Part shown: in pieces, positions 34,901 through 49,900 of the stretch
Layout: each line of letters opens with the position of its first letter
Numbering within the stretch: position 1 is the first letter of the stretch
Origin: Arenicola marina
Taxonomy: Eukaryota; Annelida; Polychaeta; Arenicolidae
Direction: 5' to 3'
Assembly (NCBI GenBank): GCA_964019135.1
Contig: OZ025260.1
Span: forward strand, 27,894,254-27,958,253
DNA length: 64,000 nt
The notes under the pieces: model-generated
Database searches by the model: none
What the model saw: the letters and a program-made list of their open reading frames with translations, nothing else
What the model was told of the DNA's origin: nothing
Made by a program: the position numbers and the translations under genes

Positions 34901-37900
34901 AACTGGAACCGAAAATGGCTTTAAAACTGGTTTCAACGGTTGACCCACCTAAAGGTGAAAGCACCGACTCGTTTGGCTTCCAGTGTCAACATACGTGGTC
35001 CAGGTTATTTCAGGCCGTCGCTATTGTTGCGTTTATTACCCGCACTTGGATTTAGAAAATGTCGCCATTTTTCAAACAGAAATCTTATTTATAATGAACA
35101 GATTTATACACTGGCAAGGGCGACCCAGCGGGGAAGGGGGGGGGGGGAAGAACGCTATATGAGGCGGCGTGGACCCCCCCCCCCGTCAACCCCTTCGCGG
35201 GCGCGAGTTTACAGTGGAGCCCCCCCACCTCTCCTGTCGTCCAAATATGGGTGGACTCCCCCGGTCGCAATTTTGTTTGTTCAGATCCCCCCGCCCCCCC
35301 ACACCCCCGGCCGCAAGTTTAAATGAACCCCCACCTTTCCTGGGTCCGCCGCTGTTACACTTTATAATATAAATAATCCATCAAATCAGAGTGAGAAAAT
35401 AACATGCACGTCTTCTGTCATATTGGATGAAATGATGTAATACGTATACTGAACAAACAATTCGTCGGAAAGAAAACCGTGAAACCTGTTCTCTGCATGG
35501 TAGTTTCACGGTTTCGAGCAAACTACTTCACTTCTTCTGGTCTCGATCAGTCAGTTCCGCAAACCGGGTTTGGTTTCATGTAAATCGAACACGGTATAAG
35601 CTTTCGAGGAAAAGTAATATATAACGGGCGATAATAGGAAGATTTAACCGTCTTCCACTCGTGTGTTTGAGCACTCGGACGCTTACATATTAAAGCTGTT
35701 CCACAAGTAGGTTCTCTCGGGTAACGCATTTTGATTCTGTTATCTAAAGATTATCTACCATTATCAAACTGCTTTACTGGTAACTAATCATCCCTTGGCG
35801 GATTCGTTAACTTCACAGCAACGGTTCTTACTGCTACCTGATAGAAGGGACAAATGTTATATGGGGACAATTAGGTTATCCTTTCTCCATTACACCTGTA
35901 GATCTGTCGTGGAGAAAGGAATCACGATTTAATCGGGTATTTTATATATCTGTGTATCTTTTTGGGTCTCGTTGTCGGTCACGTGTTGATGTATATATGC
36001 GATGACTGGTCGATATTACAGCGTATTGCAACCTTCAAGATGTCGTGGATTGCTACCTTGCCACAAACATCACAACGCAGCCTCACTGGTCGCCAAGGGA
36101 ACAGATGGAGCTGTGCGACAGGTAAAGAGTTGCATGCCATAAAACCAAGTCAGCATAAAGTCGAAACAAAATCATTGCAGCTACATGTGTTCAAACATGT
36201 TTGTATTTGTATTGTTTTATTGCGCCAGGGGCACGAATAAGGAAGTATTATTATTATTATTATACCAGAATGTGTATAAAAAGGACGTGAAACTTTGAAG
36301 GGTTCTAGAGACTACACTTGTTTTTTTTAGTACATCACCCGCATCCTCCCCCCCCCCCCACCCCCACCCCCAACGACCCATTGTTGGCGCCAGTGATAAC
36401 CCCAGTGATAATAACACTAGCAGTTCATATTAGGGAATTTTCGCTAATGAGACCACCCCACTAATGAGACCACTTTTGCTCAATTCCGTTGGTGGACTTA
36501 ATATCGGGGTTCCACCGTAGTTGAAAATAACGGAAAACGGCAGAAATCGGACCTCGTACACAACGATTTTCGTTCCTTCACCATTTCATGTCCTTAATAT
36601 GGTTGACAACCAAGCATAAGGCGAACCGAATCTTATTTATACTTGTAGTCATTTCACCGAATTAGATGGCTGTTTGTCTGTAGCCAAAGCCAACGCCAGC
36701 GCTTGCCCTGACTGGGAAGGCTTGTTGGCTGATATAGTCAAACCTTTCTACCCGACTTGTCATCAGAGATGTAAGTAAGCTGCTGCGTGAGTGTTCATTG
36801 ATCCTTCTGCTTCCACGTCTTGTTCTGCTAGCAAACAAACCTATCAACATCCCTTTCGTTTTGCATACTAAACCAGTTTTCATGATCACGAATATCGGTA
36901 ATAAAATAGTTACATTTATATGGCCACTGGCGTGAGAGTCCATGACGAAAACTTCCCTGGCGTATTTACGACAAGGATATAAATATATTCCTGGCCTTTG
37001 AGCCCGTATTCGTAATCTTGTCATTGTTACAAATATCTATTTATTTCTTATTTTGTGGATTCAGAATTATAACGATTTGGACATTTGGTGGTTATTGTGC
37101 GACCGTAAAAAGTAAACATTTGACTTCGGACCGAGGGACTATCGTTTACTTAGTTTCTTACTCCGGCCTCGTCACTGTTTAAGGATCACTACATAGAGAA
37201 TATTTTGGAATTGCCTTAAAGACTGCACAACTTCGGTTACGTATATTCTGAAAAAAAGGAATCATTAAAGTTAGATCATGACATACTTTGACCTATCAAA
37301 CTCTATTGACGTCAGACACGGCAGTAACACATCAGAGTTATGACTTAGTTGCTATGGGGGTTACATTTTTGTAGTATATCGTCATCCCGTTTAGGTTCAG
37401 GCCAACCTACTCCAAACAGTTGCTTTCAACTAAGATCGTTTTTATTTCTTGATCGCCGCAGCGACGTGCGGCGCTGAGGGTATTTTGCTGTGTCTTGAAC
37501 CATACGAATCATTGTTGGCAACCTCGTCGCCTTGGTCGAATGTCAATGGAACAACTACATCGGAATTGTGTCTGTAAGTCAAATCCTTAAGACCGTTAGC
37601 TTTTAGTTGTTATTCCGTCACAAGTTATGTATTCTAACTGTTAGAGTAGTTGTCATGCATATGATTCTAATGTTACCCCAATGACTTGCATACAACAGGT
37701 TATTGCCTAGAATTAGTACCGGTTCGTAATAGATGCCACATCGAAAATGTCAAATGAAGGGTAACCATATATTTACATAATAATATAGAGTTAACTTTTT
37801 CAGTTTTATGCTAGACATCGATGCCTGTATTAACACCGTGAAGCCGCCGTATGAGGTCTGTCCTTCCTTCTCCACATTTGTTCAAGTATTCACCGACCCT

Positions 37901-40900
37901 TTGTACGACATGTGCAAGTCATGTAAGTATAGAAAGCTGACAGCGGGTAATGACACCCAGCAATCTTCACTTCAGAGCATATCTATCACAGTACTGTAAC
38001 ATTGCATTTGTTGCGCTAGGGCATAAATTCACTCAGTTATTTGAAAAATGGTAGCTGTTCAATATTCAAATCAACAATATGAATGACAGCGCCTAAAAAA
38101 AGACAGCGAGTTTCAAACAGTTTGTTTTAGAGTCTGTCGCAAGTAAGCTGCATGACCCACTTGGCCCTGAAGAAAACTGACGACAGGTGGCAGCTAAAAA
38201 GTTTAAGAAAATTAACGATCGGGGATGTTGGCAAAAGGAGCTGGGATTGCCCCTACCCCGCTTCCTACACCACTGTGGATGAGGACGAAGTTATATTGGC
38301 ACATTAACATAACTGTCTTGTTATTATTAACATTAGTTTCACTAGCTTAAGCTTGAGGTATACATTGTAAGTGGATGTTTTGTTAAGATCGAAAACGTCA
38401 TATTGACGAAAACGTCAGACCACACGGCTTGCGCCATCTAGGAGCAAATGTACAGTTTGGAGTATGGAGTATCGCCCCCCCCCCCTCCCTCTCGATACGG
38501 TCTCTATCTCTTGGAACCTTCTACTCTTAGAAACCTTAGATTTCTTATATTCCTGCGCCTTAATTCGCGAATTTCGGCCTCCAAGATGTGACTAATTGTC
38601 AATCAATCACTTCTTTAGCTCAAAGTGGCCCCGACCGTCTTCTTCAGAAACGCCATGCAGGGTTGCAAAATGCCATGCAGGGTTAAAATTGATGGTTGAA
38701 GCCAAACTTAAAACTGTGTATTTCATTCTACCAAGGGTCTGACGTTTTCGTCACTGTTACGTTTTCGGGTTCTAACACACGTTTCCAGTTCCCGTACACA
38801 ATGTTACTAACACACATTTTCAGTTCTGTGCGACGGTGTGGTCTGTCCGACCGGCTACTGCGTCCCTCGCGACCAAGTCTGCGACGGCCACATACACTGC
38901 TACGCGAGCGGGGAGCCGCTGGACGAGATGGAATGTGACACGTGCCATGGCCACGCCTTCCACTGCGCGCGCAGCGGACAGTGCGTCCCGGGCTACGCGG
39001 TGTGTAACGGCCAAAGCGACTGCCTGGGCGGCGAGGACGAGGTGGGCTGCTGCGGACCGGACATGGCGGCCTGCGACGACGGCAGCTGTGTGCCGCGTTC
39101 CTCGCTCTGCGACCAGAAGCGCGACTGCCCACATGGCGAAGACGAAGACCCCTCAAAGTTCGGCTTGGGTAGGTCACACGCAACCGACACGTGTACGCTC
39201 AGAGGTTTTTTAATCCGGTTTATCAGATATATCTGTGTAGTAAGTTTCTGTTGCTAATTGTGTGCATATATCTGGACAGCAATTTCCTGTTGCCACTAGT
39301 TCAGATATATCTGGGCAGTAATTTTCTGTTGCCACTTGTTCACATATATGTGGGCAGCAATTTCCTGTTGCTAGCTGCTCACATGTATCTGGGCAGTAAG
39401 TTCTGGTCGCTAAATGTTCACGTATATCTGGGCAACACTTTCCCGTTGCCGCTTGTTCAGATATATCTGGGCAGTTACTTCCTGTTGTCACTTGTTCACA
39501 TATATCTGGGCAGCAATTTCCTGTTGCTAGCTGCTCACATGTATCTGGGCAGTAAGTTCTGGTCGCTAAATGTTGACGTATATCTGGGCAACACTTTCCC
39601 GTTGCCGCTTGTTCAGATATATCTGGGCAGTAACTTCCTGTTGCCACTTGTTCACATATATGTGGGCAGCAATTTCCTGTTGCTAGCTGCTCACATGTAT
39701 CTGGGCAGTGAGTTCTGGTCGCTAAATGTTCACATATATCTGGGCAACACTTTCCCGTTGCCGCTTGTTCAGATATTTCTGGGCAGTAACTTCCTGTTGT
39801 CACTTGTTGAGATATATCTGGGCGGTAATTTCCTGTTGCCACTTGTTCAGATATATGTGGGCAGTAATCTCCTGTTGCCAATTGTTCAGATATATGTGGG
39901 CAGTAATTTCCTGTTGCCACTTGTTCAGATATATCTGGGCAGTAATCTCCTGTTGCCAATTGTTCAGATATATCTGGGCAGTAATCTCCCGTTGCCAATT
40001 GTTCAGATATATCTGGGCAGTAATTTTCTGTTGCCACTTGTTCACATATATCTGGGTAGCCATTTTAGAAATGTTCTTTAATACCACATTTGGGTTTTAT
40101 GTGTTTTAGTATTAACCCTGCTTTGATTGTATGATAATATGTAACCCGTTATTATCAATTCCAGATTGTGAAGTCAACCAGTGTTTCAGTACCATTGGAA
40201 ATGTACTTATGAACCCGGAACTGTTCACCGAAGTAGTAACGTTTTATCTGAAAGGAATAGATGCCGAAATGAGTCGAGTTTGCAGGTGGGTATGTCAACA
40301 CAACCCGTGGTTGTTGCTTCAGGTTAAAGTAAAACCTTAAGTGAGAATTAAGTTTCTTGAAGTCCGACGCTTGGACAAATGAACATTTCACATCGTTTGT
40401 GACTGAATTAACAAACCAATTTTGCGGCCGGCAGATTTTCTCGCAATTAGGCTTCCTTACCTGGAGCCTAAGTCGTTCATAATCCTGCCTTAATTTTCGC
40501 GTAACAAGGCCCTTTCCATCATGACTTCTCAGGCTCATGGTGGTGGTGTTCATAATCGCTATGTGAGAACTAGGTACATCTTGGCAACTTCCTCACACGT
40601 AGAGCACCGCAGTCCGTGCGTCGGTAAACATGAAATGACCTAGGTGTGTATCATCAGGACGCTTTAACCAATTCTGGTCATATCGCGTCAATGGGAGAAG
40701 AAAGAGAAGAGCGGATCCATGTCCCTGGGGTTAACCCCCACCTCTTTGCGAAGAAGGACATAAGATCTTTATCTTGCGACTACACAGACACAGCCACCGC
40801 GGGGCTCGAACCACCGATCTACGTGCCATTAGGCTCTCAGGTGGCCAGAGCGCTCAAGGCGAGCTCTCTGACCCACTGAGATATCGGGGCGGCCCCCTCC

Positions 40901-43900
40901 TGGGTGTGATGCGTACCCTAAGTATAGGGTGAATTCCGGTTCTAAATAGATCGCGACAGTGGCAGACGATTGCCAGGTCAGTTGCTGGGTAATTCCACAT
41001 GTTACTCAGCTATAAGGGCGTGTTCGATTTACCTGAAACCGACTGGAAACCGAAACCGGTTTTGAAACCGGTTTCAACGGTTTGCCTACCTGAAGGCAAA
41101 CACATAGTTTCATTTGTTTACAGTTCAGCATGTATTTTGCCAAAGGCCATGTGCTTATGAAGTTTATGCCAGCATAAATATGACGTCTGTTTCATTTTCT
41201 ACCCGCGATGGGACTTTCCGTAAATGAATTAGTATCAAACCTTTGTCCAGAAGTCTCTATTCATTACATTTATGATTAACTATGGATGGTGTATGTGTTC
41301 ATTGAACTGACAGTTCCGCGGAACCGAAACCGAAACTATTGACATCGTACCAAACCTCCCCACGCATGTACCACTATTTTAATACTATTTTAGTACTTTT
41401 ACATATTGACTTGCTATTGTGATCATCTGTTTATTCGTTTCCTTAACTGTATCAACGACAGAATGGTCTCCGAGACAGTCAAGTGCCTCTTTGAGGTCTA
41501 CAAAACGCACTACTCTGAAGACGACGAGGATTTATTGGGAGTCTTGCATTCTCCATTCGGTCCCTTCCACTCTCTAAACCTGAGAGGTCTCACCATCATC
41601 TGTGAGATCTCTCTGCCAGTCACAATAACCGAAGGCAGTAAGTTCCCACGATAGACAAAGTCCCATTCCAACAGCTAGGCAGGGTCTCTAATGGGTCAAT
41701 CTCCCATGTTAGAACCCAGGAAGTGGATGATTGTAGTATATCATGGTAAGCGTGAGTCATACGCGAGTTATGCTGAAACCATGGTTCGTCCTAACATAAA
41801 AGAATGACCCTCTACATATATATAGCGCATACATTGTTTTATGCAGCAAAAGCTAATGCTATATAAATGAAGTTTTAGATGGCAAATCATGTATTAGGTA
41901 TCAGGCGATATTTGCATATTGTGCTGAAAATCTGATACTTTACAAAGTATAGCACGGGAATGCTGCACGGGTACATACCACGTTAATATTAAATAATTAA
42001 AACATTAATTATCAATTTCCTTCGCTAATATCAGTGTGTTACATCACTTTAATTACGTATGCATGACGCCTCAGATAAGGGTTAAATAGCTCCTGTAATA
42101 CTCTCACTTACTGTCCATAGCCATACCTTGTCGGTGTTACTGGCGTACCTGTTTGTAACTTACTGGCTCCTTGCATTGTCTTCCGGACAGTACATGTCAC
42201 TCTTTCACACAGAATGCAGCAATATGCAGGAGAGGAACCAGCAGATTAGCGGAGTCCTCTCTCGAGCACGAAGCGAAGGCGAGCTACCTGACGTTATATG
42301 CAGGTATAGACCACGATATCATTATCATTGTAATATGGATAGGTGCGACCCAAAACTTGCGAGCGTATATTTATTAATTCAGATATTCCTAGGGGATACA
42401 TCTAGATTAATATTCAAAATAAATCTCACTTCGGCTTGCCATAATGCATATCTTTGGCGGGATGACGTATACCATATGCCCATGCTTGTGGCATATCATT
42501 CCGGAACTCCCATTGTGATGTAATCTTTATAACGTTTACACGTCACAAGCCGATGGGCAAGAGTGCTCTGCTTGGAGATTGGCAACGGACATTTAGCGCG
42601 TCGCTGATAAATTAACTTTAATTTTAAGTAGGCCTATATGTCCAGTGTTAACATTGAATAATTTATTCGTTAATTTTGTCGGGCAGCATTAAGGACATGA
42701 CATACTAGGCTTCGACCTCTCTTTGCTTGAATATATTTATGTACAGCTGATATTTACTCCGATCTCGAAAACGTCTCATGGGGGCTGTTACGCGAAATGA
42801 AAGTCCTAAGCCTATGCTTGAAATCGACTTTGAATATGCATGCATGTTACCTTAAGAGCTCGCTTGCGCTCGCTATTAGTTTTGTAAGTGGTGCACACCC
42901 TCGTGATTGGGCATTTTGTAAGACCACGTCTCTAGTGATATCACTATGTAAGACCACGTCTCTAGTGATATCACTATGTAAGACCACGTCTCTAGTGATA
43001 TCACCATGTAAGACCACGTCTCTAGTGATATCACTATGTAAGACCACGTCTCTAGTGATATCACTATGTAAGACCACGTCTCTAGTAATATCACCATGTA
43101 AGACCACGTCTCTGGTGATATCACCATGTAAGACCACGTCTCTAGTGATATCACCATAACTGAATTGGCGTTTGATAGCCCAAAGGCCGACGGGATACCT
43201 CAATACGTATTGTGTAGTCAAACCTCAAAGGTAATGATATGTTGCGGATCCTGGGCGAAAAGGCGTCTTTTATAGAGGTAAGTTTTTCCTCTGCGTTACT
43301 GGAAAAGAATATCACAGTCACACCTCCCTAGTGACACTTTGAGTATATATCGTGTTATAATGAAGTTTAAGTTAATGTTCAAGAAACACGACATTACCGG
43401 ATAATAATCCGAGGGCGAGAGCCGACTCATTGTTATCCGATTAAGTCGCTTTCCGAAGACGTTAACTTATGTAAACTCCACGTCTACATTACAGAAACAT
43501 AATGTCGTGAGACACACACGATCAGGCGTTAATGCCTGTTTTGTTCACCACATAGACCTTGTTATAATGAACTATTGTTACACGACTATCTGCGTTCCTA
43601 TTGTGTTCACTCCAGAGACCTCGGCGGCGTGCTCAATGATATCGCCATGCAAGTCCAGGAATGCCAAATGCTGGCCTTTGTCTATTACAACGACATCACG
43701 CGTTTCGTCTTGGCAGCGGCCAGCCGCCTGTACCAATGCACCTACACGCTGCCTCCTGGAATTCTGCCGGAACCCATTGCCAGTATGTAGTACCTACCAT
43801 CCCTGTACTCCATATGTGAATGTATGCACAATGAAACAGTCGGTCTAGCCTAAATTTCCAGACGTTCACAGTCAGTTATTAGTCTGATGGGGTTGGCTGG

Positions 43901-46900
43901 TACAGTCCACTATTCGACGGTCTTGATTGTAACGTCTGAAAATAGACCGATTCAGACATCAGGGTGTCAAGTTCGTATTTTATGCGTTCGAGATGTGCGC
44001 TATAAAGAGATCAAATTCGTAGATGGCTTATATAGGTCAAAGGTCAAGGTCACTGATTTTTTAAAGAAAAAACGCACCTGTCTGTTAATATTGTGGTTAG
44101 AGACTTCGAGTAATTAAGCTTCAGAGGGTGATACTGAATACAACGCAACTTTCATATATTGTTCACTTTTTGATCCGTCATGCTCCTCGAGTAAAATGAC
44201 GTTTTAAAATCGGAACAAAATGTCAGAAAATCGCAAGTGGCGCCATCTTGTGGCAAATGGCGTAAAATATTCTTTTTGGGAATTGACATGTTAAAAACGT
44301 CAATCCTTTATCATTACAGTCACATTTTGTCGCATAATTCAGAAGTGCCTTCCTCAAACAGTACCAAAATAATTTACGTATTGTAAGATGGTACCCAGCA
44401 GAAATTGTCAATTGCCTGTGAAATTCGACTTGGAAATGACGTCACATGATTTTTTTGAAATTTGGCTAATTGGGGATTTTGGTGCTAACAGGGGCTCCCA
44501 CGGGCGTCCTATGCAATCCACCATTCCATGCTTGCAGCTGTGGATGGATAGTACTGAGATGAGCCTTCAACTGTAAAGCGACATAACCCTATAACTTTTC
44601 GGTATATAGTCGAAAACGTTTAACATGGGACCCAATGGGGAAAATAGAACTTCGTTCAATATGACATACTTCCGGTTGGGCGATTTCACTTTCCTTCACC
44701 ATGGTGGGAGATGTTGACGAGTACAAAAGACCTAGGGCACGCGTACGGCGAACGCGTGTCCGTTTCGCTTTCTAATTCCGCTCCATGGCAACGGAGCGTT
44801 AGCCCAATGATAAAGTATACAGATACTGGCTAAATTGGGAAATTGTGGGGACTTCTGTCAGTACTTTCAGCCTAGGGCTTTCTTGTTTTACTGCCTCTAA
44901 CATATGTATCTGTCTGCGAAGCCTAGTTTTGGGGTTTACCAGCTACTTTGGTGTACATGTATGTCATAGGCTATTTTGACTAATCCATTTTGGGCAGTTC
45001 CATGAGCTTTAACTAATATGTTATCATTCGAATTTCAGTAGTTATTATTAGGTAAATGTACGCTGTGACACAATCAATCAGTATAAGAAACAGTTTTAAA
45101 TTTGGGGGCAGATTGTTATGGCAACTGTTCGTTCAGATAGAGTTTCTGATTGTTTCTCTGTATTCAATTGAGGTTTAAAAGTTTGAATAAAACAAGGTGG
45201 ATTGGGATGGCTGTGAGGGGTGTTGGGAGGCCATCAGTTGCTAAAGTGTTCCTATTTTTGTATTCAGATATTCCTAATTGTGTCCTATTTGTATGTAGAT
45301 ATTCCTATCTTTGTCCTATTTTTTTGCTTGTCTGTTTCCTATTTTCCTATTTCTTAAGTAGCATTATCAACTTGACACCCTGCAGACATTCATTGACGTC
45401 ACTTGCTTTTATCTAATCATGTGGTGAAAAAAGGTCTTCCACGTGCGTTATGTCGGACAAACACATCCGAAAAACAAAGCAGTATGTCATTTTCCTGTGA
45501 GTTTCAGAGATGAGTACTTCTCACTTGTACCTACCATCAGCTATGATTGTCAATTACATACTCACGATTAACGAAATAGGACTCAATAGTGGGGGGGGGG
45601 GGGCTTAGTTCGAAGTGTGGATCCGTCTAGTGTCATCACGCGGTGACCTTGAGCATTCAAATATGCCCAAATGTATGAGCAATAAGAGTAAAGTAATCAG
45701 AGAACTAGGGCATTTAAATTGTGGGATTAGGAATTAAAATCATTGGTGGGGTTCACAAAGATGGGTATTAAATATAAGGAATACCGGTGTTAATATTAAG
45801 ACCGACCGGTCATCGGTATTACTACTCTACCAATAAGTTCATACCGTTTAATATGAGAATAGACGTTATCGATCTGGAAAGGACATAGACATAGAGAATG
45901 ACAGGCGATATAAGCAACGTATATGGTGACATGCAGGTCGAGATGGGTCTGGGGTAGAAGTCCATATATATATATACTGGGGATGAAACACGAACATGAG
46001 CCAAAACAATCAACAGAATCTGAGTGAAGGAGGGAGGGAGGGGGAACAATGTTTTTCCTAAATGTTTTTCGCGAAACGTGGTCGTTGATCGTAAAGCCTA
46101 GCTCACACTGTGCCGGTGTTGGCTACGGTTTACCCCGGTCCTCCCCGGTCCTTCCCGGTCTATATACCGGGACGAACCGGGGCCATGTCGCGAAATGTTG
46201 GCGCGAAAACAACAGGCCACGATGTTACTACGGTGCTACGGTTCATCCCAGTAGTTTGAAACCGTTCAAAACCACCGGGGTTCACCACCTTACAACCCGG
46301 ATGGACTACGGACTCGCTACGATTGCCCAGGGTTGTCCATGGTTATCCCCGGTTTTCAGGACTGTGGTAGACCGGGCCTATAACCCGGCATTTGTGTGAG
46401 CTAGCCGTAACACATTTTAAATACACAACCGATAGTTCGTACACTTATATTTTAAGATAATAAATATATATGATTATGTGGATTGCAGTGTCGCTGGCCG
46501 CGTGTGACGCTGAACAACTGTCTCTGACATGCGCACCTGGACAATCTCTAAACATCACTAGTGCACACTACGGCCACCAGGAGGCGGATGTGCTCATGTG
46601 TCCGGGGAGCGGCGACGCCCCCGACGGCGCCAGCTGCACCAGTAACGAAGCACTGAGCAAGGTCAAGGCCGCCTGTCAGGATCAAGCCAACTGCACCCTG
46701 AAGGTCGGTCCGGACACCTTCACTGATTCCTGTTCCACTACGGGCCAGGGTCTCAGCGTGACCTACACGTGTCAAGGACTCCGTGAGTAGTATCGGGGCA
46801 AGGGTCTCATTGTCTCAGCGTGACCTACATGTGTCAAGGACTCCGTGAGTAGTATCGAGGCAAGGGTCTCATTGTCTCAGCGTGACCTACATGTGTCAAG

Positions 46901-49900
46901 GACTCCGTGAGTAGTATCGGGGCAAGGGTCTCATTGTCTCAGCGTGACCTACATGTGTCAAGGACTCCGTGAGTAGTATCGAGGCAAGGGTCTCATTGTC
47001 TCAGCGTGACCTACATGTGTCAAGGACTCCGTGAGTAGTATCGGGGCAAGGGTCTCATTGTCTCAGCGTGACCTACATGTGTCAAGGACTCCGTGAGTAG
47101 TATCGAGGCAAGGGTCTCATTGTCTCAGCGTGACCTACATGTGTCAAGGACTCCGTGAGTAGTATCGAGGCAAGGGTCTCATTGTCTCAGCGTGACCTAC
47201 ATGTGTCAAGGACTCCGTGAGTAGTATCGAGGCAAGGGTCTCATTGTCTCAGCGTGACCTACATGTGTCAAGGACTCCGTGAGTAGTATCGGGGCAAGGG
47301 TCTCATTGTCTCAGCGTGACCTATATGTGTCAAGGACTCCGTGAGTAGTATCGAGGCAAGGGTCTCATTGTCTCAGCGTGACCTACATGTGTCAAGGACT
47401 CCGTGAGTAGTATCGAGGCAAGGGTCTCATTGTCTCAGCGTGACCTACACGTGTCAAGGACTCCGTGAGTAGTATCGAGGCAAGGGTCTCATTGTCTCAG
47501 CGTGACCTACATGTGTCAAGGACTCCGTGAGTAGTATCGAGGCAAGGGTCTCATTGTCTCAGCGTGACCTACATGTGTCAAGGACTCCGTGAGTAGTATC
47601 GGGGCAAGGGTCTCATTGTCTCAGCGTGACCTACACGTGTCAAGGACTCCGTGAGTAGTATCGAGGCAAGGGTCTCATTGTCTCAGCGTGACCTACATGT
47701 GTCAAGGACTCCGTGAGTAGTATCGAGGCAAGGATCTCATTGTCTCAGCGTGACCTACATGTGTCAAGGACTCCGTGAGTAGTATCGGGGCAAGGGTCTC
47801 ATTGTCTCAGCGTGACCTACATGTGTCAAGGACTCCGTGAGTAGTATCGAGGCAAGGGTCTCATTGTCTCAGCGTGACCTACACGTGTCAAGGACTCCGT
47901 GAGTAGTATCGAGGCAAGGGTCTCATTGTCTCAGCGTGACCTACATGAGTCAAGGACTCCGTGAGTAGTATCGAGGCAAGGATCTCATTGTCTCAGCGTG
48001 ACCTACATGTGTCAAGGACTCCGTGAGTAGTATCGAGGCAAGGGTCTCATTGTCTCAGCGTGACCTACATGTGTCAAGGACTCCGTGAGTAGTATCGAGG
48101 CAAGGGTCTCATTGTCTCAGCGTGACCTACACGTGTCAAGGACTCCGTGAGTAGTATCGGGGCAAGGGTCTCATTGTCTCAGCGTGACCTACATGTGTCA
48201 AGGACTCCGTGAGTAGTATCGGGGCAAGGGTCTCATTGTCTCAGCGTGACCTACATGTGTCAAGGACTCCGTGAGTAGTATCGAGGCAAGGGTCTCATTG
48301 TCTCAGCGTGACCTACATGTGTCAAGGACTCCGTGAGTAGTATCGGGGCAAGGGTCTCATTGTCTCAGCGTGACCTACATGTGTCAAGGACTCCGTGAGT
48401 AGTATCGAGGCAAGGGTCTCATTGTCTCAGCGTGACCTACACGTGTCAAGGACTCCGTGAGTAGTATCGGGGCAAGGGTCTCATTGTCTCAGCGTGACCT
48501 ACACGTGTCAAGGACTCCGTGAGTAGTATCGAGGCAAGGGTCTCATTGTCTCAGCGTGACCTACATGTGTCAAGGACTCCGTGAGTAGTATCGAGGCAAG
48601 GGTTTCATTGTCTCAGCGTGACCTACACGTGTCAAGGACTCCGTGAGTAGTATCGGGGCAAGGGTCTCATTGTCTCAGCGTGACCTACACGTGTCAAGGA
48701 CTCCGTGAGTAGTATCGGGGCAAGGGTCTCATTGTCTCAGCGTGACCTACATGTGTCAAGGACTCCGTGAGTAGTATCGAGGCAAGGGTCTCATAGGGCT
48801 GTACAGTTCTCGCGGGTTCTATTTCCGGTTTAGGTCTTTTGGGGACCAACAAAAAAACACGTGCTCTTAGAACGAGTGCGCATCACGCTGGTGCCTTGCT
48901 GCAACTGCGTGACGCGCGCTCATTGTAGTCAACGTTTTAGTGTTGGGAACCGGCCAGCTGCGCGGTTTGGGCGTTAAGAATCGAGTGGGTGTGAAACCAT
49001 TTTTTGTTTGCTTTGGTCCAGACATTGTTAACTATAAAATCATAATATAGTTAAAGATAAGACATTTATCTCTCCGTAATGCATGTGGTTCGTTCGATGA
49101 GACTGTTGGAAGCGTTGTATTTTGAGCCAAATCATCGATGTTTACAGTTCTACGACAAAAGGAGCACCATTGTCCTCACCCGCTCAGTCCATATAAGGAG
49201 CGTTGTTACGTAACCATAGATACCGCGCGCAGACACGCGCGTCATGATGATAATTACGTCATACGACATGGAAAACCCCGCGCAGCACATTAGATCGCCT
49301 GACACTGACAGTAACTCATGAGACAACCGCATTCTGGTTTATCAACTGCCTAACCGCTCATACATTACATAAATCTACTCAGATGGTTATAATTCGGATA
49401 TGCACAGAACTTCAGTGGTTAGTTGCGCTTCCAAGGACAGCTTTAACCGATCTTGTGTGTGAGGCGAGTGAAGGCAAACAACCGGAAGGTAGGCAGCACG
49501 TACAGGCCGTTGATGCTAGGCATTGACGCAGAGCATAGGTATCCCCGTCTCGTGGGGTCTCGATAAGATCCCGAAGTGACTGTACAGCCCTATTGTCTCA
49601 GCGTGACCTACATGTGTCAAGGACTCCGTGAGTAGTATCGAGGCAAGGGTCTCATTGTCTCAGCGTGACCTACATGTGTCAAGGACTCCGTGAGTAGTAT
49701 CGGGGCAAGGGTCTCATTGTCTCAGCGTGACCTACACGTGTCAAGGACTCCGTGAGTAGTATCGGGGCAAGGGTCTCATTGTCTCAGCGTGACCTACATG
49801 TGTCAAGGACTCCGTGAGTAGTATCGAGGCAAGGGTCTCATTGTCTCAGCGTGACCTACATGTGTCAAGGACTCCGTGAGTAGTATCGGGGCAAGGGTCT

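Noticed and set aside
39191..40081. 296-residue frame of 13-residue repeats after the LDLa exon
   Set aside because: It is a 39-bp minisatellite open on both strands. The LDLa donor at 39168 and the phase of the next exon show that it is intronic.
42797..43221. Repeat proteins of 93-124 residues on both strands
   Set aside because: By-product of a 30-bp tandem repeat inside an intron.
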